This document shows, piece by piece, positions 36,301 through 57,440 of a DNA stretch of 64,000 nucleotides. The notes beneath the pieces were generated by a model. The model was not told the DNA's origin. It ran no database searches and saw only the letters and a program-made list of their open reading frames with translations. The stretch lies in contig CM119265.1 of NCBI GenBank assembly GCA_051294375.1, forward strand, positions 9,682,339 through 9,746,338, written 5' to 3'. How positions within the stretch are numbered: the stretch's first letter is position 1; every line of letters starts with the position of its first letter. Source of the DNA: Paraspadella gotoi (Eukaryota; Chaetognatha). The position numbers and the translations under genes are program-made.

Positions 36301-37232
36301 TCCCTCGCGCCTGACGTCGCCGCGAGAACGAAATCGGGAGATAGTGGGCGTAGGGAGTTGAAGGCTGAAGTCGATTAGAGATCCGTCGTTTTTCTGTGAA
36401 GAATCGGGCAAGGATCCACAGCAAATTGATTTACACGTGCTATGCGGAATATCAAACCAGTTGTGTTACGCTGCGATTCGATTTGTTGGCGCTACGCGGA
36501 ACATTGAAAAAAAGAAGTCGTCGTCGTTGTTGTTTTTTTGCTTGTTTACGAGATGAATTGTAAAGAGTACTAAATACATAAGGTAATATAATTTATTTAT
36601 TGATTGTATTCGTTTGAACTCCGTCTTTGGATATTTAGATTAGCTAGAAATAAGTCTGTGAAAGATGCAGCCGTCCTTGGACAGACGAAGCACCAAAACT
36701 GCATCGGTCAAGAACCGAAGAAGCCCCTAAAATTAATAGACATTTATCGCCTCAAAAGAAAACCTTTTTTTTTTAAACTACGCGAATAAAAATACTGTTC
36801 GAGAAAATTATGAGATGGTTTTCAGTGTCACGATTTATCTATAAATTAGATTGAATTTTGGGGCCAAAGAAAAAATCTGGTTCTTTTCATCTTCACGAGT
36901 TTCTCAACTCGTATCACGTGACGTCGAGAACTTTTCATTCATTTTCATTCATTTTCATTCATTTTCACAGAAAGTTAATTATCGATTCGAAAGGATATGA
37001 GTTTCAGATTCAGTTCGCATTCCTGAATTTTTTTTTTTTAGATGTAAAATATTTTTTCGGGTCAATTTTTTTTTCTACAGAAATGAAGTTATTTTTATTT
37101 TTTTTATATTTTTACGAAAAATCACCGACTGGTCGTGATTGTTTCAAATTCAATTAACTCTTTCTGGTTTTGTTATTATTTACGAGAGCGAGCGAAAAAG
37201 ATGGAGACAGGAGAACTTTTTTCTAGGACCGA

Positions 37233-37721
<489 letters not shown>

Positions 37722-38204
37722 GCTATTGGGAATGGGTAAAGGAGGGAGAGGGCGAGGAAGGGAAAACTGTAAGGCAATGATTGGAGATCTTGCAAGATTA
37801 AAGGGAGAAGCTTGGAATGTCGATTTAAAGGGAGAGGGAGGGCAGTGGCGTAGTTGGAGTACAAGGAGGGAGTTCAGGGCGGTCTAGTTGGACACGGCCC
37901 TCGCTTGGATCTAAAACGAAGACAAATAATAGAAAATGGATGCCTCGCGGGGAAGGGAGAGATGAAATGATTGAGGAAGTATAAAAGTCAGAGAGGAAAT
38001 GATAGAGTCAGAGAGAAATGGAAAGAGATAGAGAGAAACTGAACTTTTCGGGAGGAAGTGACAAGAGGAAAAGAGAGAGGAAGAAGAAGAATTCGATTGT
38101 TTTTCCGTTTTAATGTTTTGTTTTGATTTTTTTAAAAAAATTTCCAGAAATAAAGGATTCACAGACGACACTAAAAAAACGGTGTCGTTTTATTGATAAA
38201 ATTG

Positions 38205-38467
38205 TGGATAAGGCACTAAGTGGGCTGAAGATAACTATCCTTAACTTCTATAAGACCCACTTGCAGCCATGGAACGAATCCTGGGCTTGGAACCAGTCTG
38301 GAGGGTTTGCAACGACTCCAAGGCGGATTAGGGCTCTCCTCACGGGTTGGGATTGAACCCGATACCTAGTAGTCATGAGCTGATGGCTTTACTCAATGAG
38401 CCACCGGGTCACAACTGAAAATGTTATGCTTATAGGCGGGGTGAACCTAGGCAATGCCCGACTACAA
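38205..38467 (-). mobile_element. tRNA-derived SINE, family A, copy 2
   Basis: Reverse complement of 812-1090. The B-box GGTTCAATCC is at 38359-38350 on the minus strand. A (TTA)n tract at 38490-38571 follows its promoter end. Confidence 0.7.
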
Positions 38468-38531
38468 AATTCCTAGTTTTATTGATGATGATTACTATTA
38501 TTATTATTATTATTAATATTATTATTATTAA

Positions 38532-38568
<37 letters not shown>

Positions 38569-38679
38569 TATTCCGTTTTATTGATAAAATTCCGTGTTGT
38601 TCTCGATGTGAAAGAAGGACAGTGTTTTTTCTCGTGTCACCCAAAGTCATGGGCACTGACGTGATATAGCTGTGATATA

Positions 38680-39188
38680 GTTGTGATAGATATCAAATAA
38701 GGGAGGAAACAAATTCTGAAATGATCCTCGTCTTTCATTTTTCATTAAGACAAAGACAAGACGAAATGATGTTAGGGAATTCATGAGCTGACGCCGCGCC
38801 GATCCGCGCCAACCAAGAGACGAGCGGATCTGAGAAAAAAAATAGAAAATTAGAAAAAAATAGAAAAATTTTCGTCCGAAAGACAGAAGAAGGACAGAAA
38901 ATAATGGTAAAATGGATCGGAAAGGGCAAACGTTAGAAAGGCCATTGCGATAATAAAAAAAGGTAGAGAAAATTATGGAAAAGGTCGTTTTTGAAAAGCA
39001 CATATGAAGAAAATTTTTCTTTTTACAATAATGAAGTACATAGTAGTGGCCGCCTCATCACTAAGTACAAGATCGAGATCCGACTCCAACTGATAAGAAA
39101 ATATAAAAGGGTCAACGGCCAATGCGACCAAAGCCGCCGCATGATTAAAGGCTTCCATGACGAAAATCTCTTATCGGACAAAACTGGG

Positions 39189-39244
<56 letters not shown>

Positions 39245-39345
39245 CGGACGCCGTTCCGATCTCACAACAGAAGAGTTCAATATCGCGCCGAGGCGTTTGA
39301 CCTTGAGAGCTTGCATGAAGGTTTATTAGCTGATTAGAAGTGATT
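38680..39345. other. Unassigned patches with possible exons
   Basis: GC-richer segments at 38780-38825, 39030-39175 and 39243-39345 surround a (GA)n at 39193-39242. Several frames are open on both strands, for example RTPFRSHNRRVQYRAEAFD on the plus strand at 39245. I recognise no family and cannot choose a strand. Confidence 0.2.
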
Positions 39346-39978
39346 GGTCAAGCTTGGTCGTGCTGAGATGTTATTTCGACGATTATTATTTCGAGATTTT
39401 TGAAATTCGAAGCAAGCTAACGTGGCGACATATCGCACGAACGAAATTTCTTAAAGCGTGTTCGACGGCGTCACTCATCCTCGCGTGAGAGCCAAAGAAA
39501 TTTATCGATCGGTAATAATCACGTGGTTGTTTTGTTTGTTTTGTTTGTTTCGTTTCAGGGTTGAGTTAAAAATCGAAACAATAAAGATTTAACGAGAATC
39601 TTTATAAGTTGACCGATTAAAATTTACAATATCGCTTTCAAGATAACAAAAAATAATAGAGAGATTTTAATAAATAAAGAAAATAAGTATTACATTTAAA
39701 TAAAAGAAAAGCATTTGTTTTCGCTATTTTATCGAAATTTGAAAAAAAAAGTGAAACGAAGGAACGAGCACCAGATTCAAAAAAAAGAAGAAAAAAAATC
39801 GAAGTCGTGTTTACGTTACGACAAAAACAAACAAACACAACCGCGGAATTATTAAACCCGCATTTGTTCCCAGTTTACGGGGCCATTTCATTTTTATTTG
39901 GAGAAAGGGGGAAGATGTTTACATTTCTAACTTCTGCTCCCTCTCGTCCTCAGTTATTTCGATCACGTGACCTTTCGC

Positions 39979-40072
<94 letters not shown>
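39979..40072 (+). repeat. (CT)n microsatellite
   Basis: About 46 CT units. The GC-rich stretch just after it (40083-40146) could hold a short exon on either strand but is too short to call. 40150-41870 is AT-rich with no recognisable gene. Confidence 0.95.
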
Positions 40073-40075
<3 letters not shown>

Positions 40076-41875
40076 TCTTTCCCCTCCCCCCGGACCTATC
40101 CCGGCGGTGCTGCTGCATAGCCGCTGTTCTGCGGCTGCAGCGTAGACCCAGGAATTTTCTATCGTAAAACGTTTTTTTGGGCTCAGAAACTATAAAGAGT
40201 AAAAGCTTAACAAGTGTGAGTTTGGGTTTCTATGCCATTCCATTCCTCCAATCTGACGAAGAGCGATTCATTTCTTTACAATACATGCAAATATGAAAAC
40301 AAATGTGTTCACAGTTGTTATTTTTGTGTTTTGTCTTCAAAACTATTATCTAATGAAGAGCGAAAAAAAAAAACGGTCAGCAAAGTCGCTATTGGAAAGT
40401 TCCTATTCTTGATGACGATCGATATCTATGAAACAAATGAGCATCTTATGGAGTCTCCTTCAGGACTTATAGTATTAGTAGATACCTAAACTATGAACAA
40501 AAGAACTTATCTTACATTGGCGAATCGCTATTGGATAAGGGTGGCGACATAGTCTTTTATCTTAGAAGATAATTTTTCTCGCATCTTTAATATTCCTATG
40601 GTAGTTCGTATGCCGTTCAAGTTTTCGCATTTAGTGTACATTTTTTTCCGTCCTACAACTTGTACAAGGGGAAAGCGCACTTTAATTAATGATTTAGGAA
40701 AAGATAAAGATAACTTTTTATTTTATCGAAATAAACAGAGGTTCTCTCCGACCGAGACGACAACTTTTACAAACTCGATTTTCCTGTATTACGACTTGAA
40801 TCTCGATCGATTTCCCCTTATTTTACGTAAGAAAGTGTCGAACGAACTCTTTGAGGTGACCTTACACAGGCCGAGGTCTTCTAAATGTTTTTATTTTGCT
40901 AATTTTAAACTGCTTTTTTTCTTCCCAAAGATATTATAGTGACATAATAGTGGCACCGGAATTTGTTAAGGATTTTATAACGTACTTCATTTTGTAATTT
41001 CGTACTTTCGTTTAACTAGAAATCTACTATGAAATTAAATTCAATAGGGGCGGGGGTTCAAAACTTTATTCTTGAAGTCTACTTTTAGGTAAAAAAAGAA
41101 TTTTTTAAAAAAGTTCGATTTTAATGCTTTTATTGTTGCTATTAAAATTACAATATTACTATATAATGATAAAAATTTTTTTTAATCAATCTTAACTTTT
41201 TTTGATGGATTCTGATAGAGCATAAAAAGTTAAATAAAAAATTTAACTACAACTTTCCAAAATATTTATGTTTTCTTGGTCAAAATTAAGAAAAAGTAAT
41301 AAAATTATCGAAAAATGATGATGATGATGATTATAAATAGTTTTTCATATTTTTCACATACTTATGATTAAAATATCTAAAAAAGAATTATACTTTGTGT
41401 AGACAACTTTTTGCAAGCTACCTGAATCTGATCTTAAAAATCAAAAAATCAAAAAAACATTTTTAGCCTTTCCTATTTAGAAATAAATATTTAAAAATTA
41501 ATATATTGAGTATGGAGTAATATAAAAAAAATTTGTCTATTCAAATTTTTTTAAAAATGTCTAAATTTTCGTTTGAGCAGGTGCTTAATGCAATTTCTTA
41601 ACCACCTTACTGAGTTAGTCTCCCCCTAGTTTAACCCTCACGACAAGATCATTTTCTTCTCGTTTTACCTTATTTTTTCCCCTCACGATAGTGCTCGGTG
41701 CCCATAATTCCTTACTGTTGTCAACAAAATATTTATCCAGTGTTTGTGATTTGCTCCGATGAGCATCCGTGATTTAAAGTTGAATCGTCAAGGTAGATCA
41801 CCCTCACTAGAGCGACTGTCATATTTTCCTCGCATTCTATTTTTACATTCAAATTTATAAATCAGATTTTAGAAA

Positions 41876-43544
41876 ATGAATTTTTTCGCTGCTTTGCTAT
41901 TGTCGGCCGGCGTCCTTTTTGACGCGGTCCTTGGAAACGACTATCTCAGCGATGAACTCGTCAAGGAACAATTTTTTATGTGTCACAATTTGCTAAGGAT
42001 GCGACATATTGATACACCTTGCTTGGAGTGGGACGCCCAGATCGCTCAAGAGGTAAACTTAAAGACTAATGAAAGTGAAATATTTTGGCCGGGGGATTAC
42101 CGTCTATAAGTTTGAAAGTAGTAAGTTTGGGTGATGGTAGGCCAAGTAGGCAATTCTCTCGAGCAATTTTATTATTTTTACTTCTCTCCCTTTTTTATTC
42201 ATCATGTACATAAATTAATTTGACAGAAGAAACTGCCAGTTTGTAGAGTAAATAAACCTCAGCGAAATCTAGCAAGATATGCTATATTTGATGTAAAAAA
42301 AATTTTGGTACCAAGTCAACGAAATGTTTTTTTTTATCGCTTGCCAGGCAAAAGAGTACAGCCAATCCATGGCCGAACTGGGCAGACTTGAATCGGGTTC
42401 TTTGGAGGAACGGAACGGTATGGGAGAGAATATAGGATATTCTTTCGATAGGAACCGCGCAGTACTCTTGGAGAAATACGCCAGAAGATTGTGCGATTCG
42501 TGGTACAGTGAAGAAAAACACTGTAGGCATTTATTTCAAAAATTTACGTTTTTTTAAAAATCTTTCACATTTTAAATATTAGTTATCATTAAAATAACTT
42601 CTAAGTTTTACTAAAAGCTCAGTTTCGTGTTCTTCGGAAAAAAAATTTAGTCATGTCAAAATAATTAACTACGAATTAAAAATGAATGTAAATGAACGTA
42701 AAATTTTGTAATTGCCCTTTCTCTTCGAAGACGATTACTACAGAAACAAAGGTAAAGTACTATTTTTTTGATTTACCTTTTTGATAATTATCATATGGCC
42801 TTGTGTGCTTACATTCTTCCTAAAGCTGTGGGGTCCTACGTCATTGGACATTTTACACAAATGGTTTGGAAGAGCTCAGTTAAAATGGGATGCGGTGTTA
42901 CTGACGGAGGAATAGTAGTGTACGTCGTTTGCAGGTAATTTAAACTTAAGCCACACGTAGAGAAATTGCAATAGACGAAAGCTGGAGCCAGTTTTAAAAA
43001 GTTTTACTTTTTACTCTACGTAGGTACTCTCCGACAGGAAACATCGGAGATCAATACGCGAGCAACGTTGGAGATCCCAAAATTGGAATGTAAGCGTTTT
43101 TCTTTGTCGCCTTTTATGACTTGATATTTACACTATCTACTTGTCATAATTCTCTAAAAAAACAACTCATTAAAATTATACAACGTTTACATAAATTTGA
43201 GCAATATCCTTCATAAAAATTACGCTTGTTTTCTTCTTTTTTCCTTTCGCCTTTCAAAATTATTCGTTTTCAGTTCCCAACAAGAGCGAATCAAAATAGA
43301 CGATTTGGCAAATAACGAGGTATTATGCAATATTAATTTATTAAAATAATTGATTAAAATTAAAATTTGATGTATACCAATGAAACCCACAACCCCCGAA
43401 TATTTTTCTTAACTTTAAAAGGACATTGCCGTCTGCAGAGAAGATGCAACGCAATATGGTTCCTCCTTCTGCGCGGAGAACGAGGCAAGATGCCCCTTCA
43501 CTTGCAAATACCTTGCCACGTTGAACCAATGCCAAGCAATCTAA
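41876..43544 (+). CDS. Secreted CAP/SCP domain protein (GAPR-1-like) with Cys-rich tail
   Basis: Seven exons (41876-42052, 42348-42522, 42731-42751, 42826-42934, 43024-43089, 43274-43319, 43422-43544) join in phase to 238 residues. Signal peptide MNFFAALLLSAGVLFDAVLG. CAP landmarks follow: CHNLLRMRH with LEWDAQIAQEAKEYSQ, GENIGYS, WYSE, and the signature GHFTQMVWKSSVKMGCG. The order and spacing match plant PR-1, GLIPR2 and venom-allergen proteins. The last exon (residues 199-238) carries five Cys (203, 215, 222, 226, 235), starting CRED and containing RCPFTC, which resembles an incomplete ShK-type module. CAP proteins are extracellular; roles range from lipid binding to immunity and venom, and none can be assigned here. 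Exon 3 is a 21-nt microexon. Start is the ATG of the signal peptide. Confidence 0.9.
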
Positions 43545-43934
43545 TCATCTGGTCAAAAGAGTTAACCCATTTATTAATAATTAATCATTAATTATTATTA
43601 ATAAAAACAAAGAAAAGCATATTTTACTGTCTTAATTTTAGCTCTAAATTAAATTCTAATTTTATTTTGCTGGAATTAAAAAAATAAAATATTTAGATTC
43701 TAGTAAGTATATCTTATAAAGTTGGTAGATGTCCACCGGCGAGCTGATCACTAGTTACAAAGTAGAGAATGTAAAATTTTAGTAAAATTCTAACGGATAG
43801 CAGTTTAATAATAGTCAACAAAAAATATGATTCAATAGTCGATTTATTCTCACCGAAAAAATCGAGAATTGTTAAAATATCAAAGGTCATATTTTCCAAA
43901 ATCGCCCCGTTTCACTTTCAGCTTAAATTTAGAA

Positions 43935-44060
43935 AGGTTTTCGAATTTAAAGATTAGGTTAGGAATAAGGGTTGAATATTGGGATTTCGGGTCAGTGTTT
44001 AAGAAATAAGGTTCTAGATTCGGATTGAGAATTAAATTAGGGTTAGGGAATGGGTTCAAG
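43935..44060 (+). repeat. Degenerate GGTTAGG-type tract
   Basis: Motifs such as GATTAGGTTAGGAATAAGGGTTG and TTAGGGTTAGGGAATGGG between the CAP and HSP70 genes, which converge here. Confidence 0.5.
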
Positions 44061-44135
44061 ACTAGGTAAAATATTTTTTTTTTGGGGGGGGAACCATGCC
44101 AGAAAATCGACGCCATTTAGAAAAGACAAATTTCG

Positions 44136-53159
<9,024 letters not shown>

Positions 53160-53308
53160 TTTTTTCTTTTGGAGGGAATATTTATTATTCGATAAAAAAA
53201 ATAAATAAATAAATAAAAAATAGGAAAAAAACTAAAAAAATAGAAATGAATAAGCGGAATTTTTATTCTGTTTTTCTTCCTCTGGATGAAATTCCTTAGC
53301 TTCTCTTC

Positions 53309-54044
53309 TATCTTGTAAGAGTGATGGAGGCCTTAAACCACCAAAGCCTGTCCAAAGTCAGGGGCAAGATAGCTTATTTATTAAATGAATGGATAATTTT
53401 TATATTGGTTGTACCAATTTCATAAAATTCAGCTCCTTGTATTTTGATGCTAGTGCGGAGTACAATAAGTATTCCCCGATCTAATACTTAAGGGAGTGGT
53501 CTTTTCATACAATTGAAACATTCTTTGAAATATTTTTCACTTCATTGATAGGGAAGCCAGGTACTCTGGGAGTGAATAAACGAGACTGTGAGAGAGTCTT
53601 AATTGAAAGCTTGCAGGGACCTGCTATGTCATTATCTTGTAAGAGTGATGGAGGCCTTAAACCACCAAAGCCTGTCCAAAGTCAGGGGCAAGATAGCTTA
53701 TTTATTAAATGAATGGATAATTTTTATATTGGTTGTACCAATTTCATAAAATTCAGCTCCTTGTATTTTGATGCTAGTGCGGAGTACAATAAGTATTCCC
53801 CGATCTAATACTTAAGGGAGTGGTCTTTTCATACAATTGAAACATTCTTTGAAATATTTTTCACTTCATTGATAGGGAAGCCAGGTACTCTGGGAGTGAA
53901 TAAACGAGACTGTGAGAGAGTCTTAATTGAAAGCTTGCAGGGACCTGCTATGTCATTATCTTGTAAGTCTGTCCAAAGTCAGGGGCAAGATAGCTTATTT
54001 ATTAAATGAATGGATAATTTTTATATTGGTTGTACCAATTTCAT
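53309..54044 (-). repeat. Tandem element D, inverted array of about 2.3 units
   Basis: Reverse complement of the 32848 array. Unit spacing is 323 bp (TATCTTGTAAGAGTGATGG at 53309 and 53632). The third unit has an internal deletion. Its ends fall at different points of the unit than those of the 32.8 kb array. It lies 150 bp upstream of the HSP70 start codon. Confidence 0.85.
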
Positions 54045-54298
54045 AAGCTAAAAGTTTAATAAAACCGGCAAAATAATACATTTGTTTATTTTAAATATTT
54101 GCAAATCGGATAAAATCGTCGTCATTAGTTATCGATATAATTGTAATTGTAATTTTAATTGTAATGGATAACAGTAATATATAATTTCAGGCTAAATCCT
54201 TATAATAACGTAATTACATTCACAAATTACAATTCTTAAATTACTGGAAAACGAATTGAACGAATTACAATCTATCAATCTGGAAATATCACGAAATT

Positions 54299-54484
54299 AT
54301 AGTGGACTAAAATCCAACAACCGTTCATCAGCGACCATTGGTGCAGGAGGCAAGATCATTCGCCACCCAACCAAAATGTCCGAGGTTCAAGCCCGGTGGT
54401 CCCCTAGCCTGATCCGAAGCTCAGGGACTGCTTATATTGAACGGTTCTGTTACTAATTTATAACAATTTATTACTGTCTCTTCA
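54299..54484 (+). mobile_element. tRNA-derived SINE, family B, copy 5, supplying the XKR stop codon
   Basis: Plus orientation, with an internal deletion after the B-box region. Its last three bases (TCA) read TGA on the minus strand and terminate the XK-related frame. Confidence 0.7.
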
Positions 54485-56878
54485 CAATATAAGTCTCTTC
54501 ACTATATAGGTGAAGGCGGTGAACAAGAAAATATCGGCGAAGACGGCAACCACGACCATCGGATGGACGACGAATTCCGAGAGACAGATCGTCTCCTCTT
54601 CCCAAAGGGCCCGGCAGAGGTCGCCCCTCGCCGCCGCCGCCGCCCTCGCCGCCCGCGCTCGACCGCAGTCTGCGAAGTCGGGGACGACAGCGGTTGGCAT
54701 CGGCGTCGCAAGAAGGATCGCGGTCCACGTGAAGCCGGATGAATTTAGAGCGGCGTCGAAGGCGTTCGTCGACGCGTCAATTTCCTTCGTTGTCGGGTTG
54801 AGCAGGTTCGTCCAAGTATTGTATTCTTTCGTAGGGGAATCAGAGATTTTCGTCGTCCCGTTAAAAATCTTCTCCGTAACGTTGAACGTCGTCGTGTCTA
54901 CATTTGTCGCCCTCAAGATGGCGTCGCGCCAGAGATAAACGGCGCCGCCGGAAGTGATGACGAACCACGCCTCCGACGTTAAGAGATAAGCGAAGAGGGC
55001 GCGACGTGTGACGCGGTGACGCGAGACGAAGACGCCGACAAAGAGGATGACGTTGCCGATGACGTAATAAGCGACTCGAACGAAACCGAGTGCCGCCTTG
55101 GAAGAATCTTTGGCAGGAAAAGGGAGCGGAATTAATAAAACATAAGTTAAATGGTTTGTTTGTTTGTTTTTATTTATATTTCGTTGATATTAAAGGCCGT
55201 TGCGAGCTTTATAAATATTTTTTTACAATTAAAAGATTAATAAATTTGATATTTATTGCTAAATAATGTTGATATAAAACAAAAATAATTATATGTACTT
55301 ATGTATTTGGTTAATTCTGGGGCAATTTATAATGAGATTTTATCAATACAAGTCAGTATTTTTTTTTATTGTTGACTGTTTCAAAACTTTTCCGCAAATG
55401 AACTTACCTTTCAACTTATTTCCCTCTTTCTCACCCGCCTCCGCCCTCGTGAAAGCCTCGGCCGGGATTCCGATCGGAGGAATCAGGAAAAAGTAAATGT
55501 TGCAGACGGAGGCTGCTGCGAAGAAGGTCGCCAACGCGTTGAGGCTGCGTCGGCGGCGGCGGCAGCTGAAGAAGGCAGAGAGGCGGTGGACGGCCGCTGA
55601 GAGGAATGGAAGGAACAGTCAGGAAAGCTATCTTTATCATCATCATTTAATTTGTAAAACGATCATTTACTGCCATAATAATAATCGCATTTATTCATTA
55701 TGAACTTTATCATTATCATGATCATCATCCAGAAGTGTTCAGGAGAAAAACTCATAACAACCTAAAAAAAGAAAAAAAAGATTTAATGGATCATTAGACG
55801 GACTTGGTTGGCCTTTTGATGAGTTTGTGATATTCCTAGGCAAGCCATGCCGGCGACCCCTTGGTCTGTTTCTCTTAGCTATTGTTTGACAGAAGTGAGT
55901 TAGGTGGGTAAATTAGTCAGTTGACAAGAGGCAGAGGGAAAACCAGGTCCGTATTTAACTATCTCACCCAAGACGCTTGGCTTGAACTCCTGTTGCAACG
56001 CCACCAACCCGGACAAAACGGAAGAGACGAAAACGAACAACTGTCTACCCGAGAGGCGATTCTTTTTGGCCATGATGTACCACTGAAGACAGGCTTGAGG
56101 GTAAGACTCCATCAGCACCTCTAACAGTTTGAGAAAGTCAGCCGCGCACTTGGGACGACGGAGACGACATTCCACGTAGTCGACGAGACTGTTGATCCGG
56201 GTTGGTTCGGGGGATAAAGCTTGCGGCTGTATGGGGTTTTTATTTAAAATTTATTTAAATTTTTTTCTTTCTTTATGTTCATATATGTTCGATAAGTACT
56301 TCAGTAGCTTTTTCGGAGAGAATTTCTTTCGACTGGCTCGTCGTTTCGATCGCGACAGGCAACGCTGCCTCTTCCGGTTCAATCGACGCAGCCGCTGCCG
56401 TCGACGCAGCCGCCGCCGCCGCCGCCGCCGCCGCAGGATCATCGCGTTTCGTCTTCATCTCGACGACGACGACTTCTTCCCCAGTCAACGACTCCTCATC
56501 TTCTCTTATCCGCTTAATAAAAATCATATCCTCCTCTTCTTCCTCCTCTTCCTCCTCCCTCCCCTTCTCCCTTATCCTCCAATGCGTCCACTGCAGAAAC
56601 ACCGGTCCCAATAACGCCGCCGACGCCGCGTAGCCGATCAACCTCCACCGCCGCTGCCCGGCGCCGGCCGCGGCGGGAAGTCTCGCGACGCAGCGGCAGC
56701 TGAGGGCCGCGATGACGATTCCGGGTCCGAGGGCGAGGAAGAGCGTGGTCACGCCCCAAACGGGATTTCCGGTTGTGAGAAAGGCGAGGCCGAGATCGAA
56801 GTCCGAGTAGACGTCGAGAACGTAGAGGGAGACGGAGAGGAAACGGATGAAGAAGGTGAGGAGGCGGGTGAGGAGCTT
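54482..56878 (-). CDS. XKR: XK-related (XKR/CED-8-like) multipass membrane protein, 5' incomplete
   Basis: XKR proteins are plasma-membrane scramblases or their relatives, some acting in phosphatidylserine exposure. Exons: 56878-56300, 56226-55968, 55596-55408, 55107-54482, all in phase, 550 residues visible. The N-terminal block LYVLDVYSDFDLGLAFLTTG with WGVTTLFLALGPGIVIAALS matches XKR TM1-TM2; FLKLLEVLMESYPQACLQWY matches the conserved ESxPQxxLQ block. Later exons hold several hydrophobic segments (YYVIGNVILFVGVFV, AYLLTSEAWFVITSGGAVYL, VVVAVFADIFLFTAFTYIV). Exon 1 also carries a loop with nine Glu and ten Ala in a row, unusual for the family. No start codon was found: exon 56878 has an acceptor (aaatacatag), so a first exon is missing. 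The stop lies in SINE-B. Family firm, subtype and scramblase activity not. Confidence 0.8.
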
Positions 56879-57309
56879 CTATGTATTTAGGGGGGGGGTT
56901 GCGGGAAAGATGAAGAAAGAGAAGAAAGCTGAAAGAACTATTAGGCTGTGGAAGACGAAAAAAATGGGAACGATATGACGCGATGTACAGTCTCATAGAA
57001 AAAACTATGCAGTTAAAAAAAAAATTTCAGTATTGATTTTTTCATTTTTTATTGTTTCTCATCCGAGGGCATTACTCCCTGAATGTTATGTAGAAAAATT
57101 AATGCAAAATCTCTTAAAGCTCTCAAGATACAGTTAAATACATAAATGCGACAGAATTCAAACTAAAAAGAAGATTGGTTTATTCTTTAACATGTGAACA
57201 ACATATCTCTTAAAAAACAATGCAATCGGAATCTCCTCTGTTTAAGCTGTCGTTTGATATAAAAAACTTCAAACATTTGTCTGTCCATATGTCTGTCTGT
57301 CCATCCTTT

Positions 57310-57440
57310 CTCCAGTACCTTTAAAGTCTTATTACTTATGTTTGGATGAATCAATTGAGTTGAAATTTTGTCTGTGATTAAAAAACTAGTTCATTGAGCT
57401 GGAATTCAAGTTTCAATGGAACTAAGCTAGTAGAAGTAGG
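57310..57440 (+). repeat. Dispersed repeat G, copy 1
   Basis: Contains GGATGAATCAATTGAGTTGAAATTTTGT and GAGCTGGAATTCAAGTTTCAATGGAA, as in 60160-60425. Confidence 0.5.

Noticed and set aside
36604-36789. Plus-strand frame with QTKHQNCIGQEPKKP and a nested MQPSLDRRSTKTASVKNRRS frame
   Set aside because: Slightly GC-richer patch, but too short, two frames compete and no family is recognised.
40598-40939. 113-codon plus-strand frame
   Set aside because: AT-rich composition, no recognisable domain, no splice context; likely chance.
53160-53308. Heat-shock elements upstream of HSP70
   Set aside because: Only loose GAA/TTC pieces are visible; no convincing three-unit nGAAn array.
54510-54938. 142-codon plus-strand frame
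   Set aside because: Shadow of the XK-related exon on the minus strand, which has membrane segments and in-phase neighbours.
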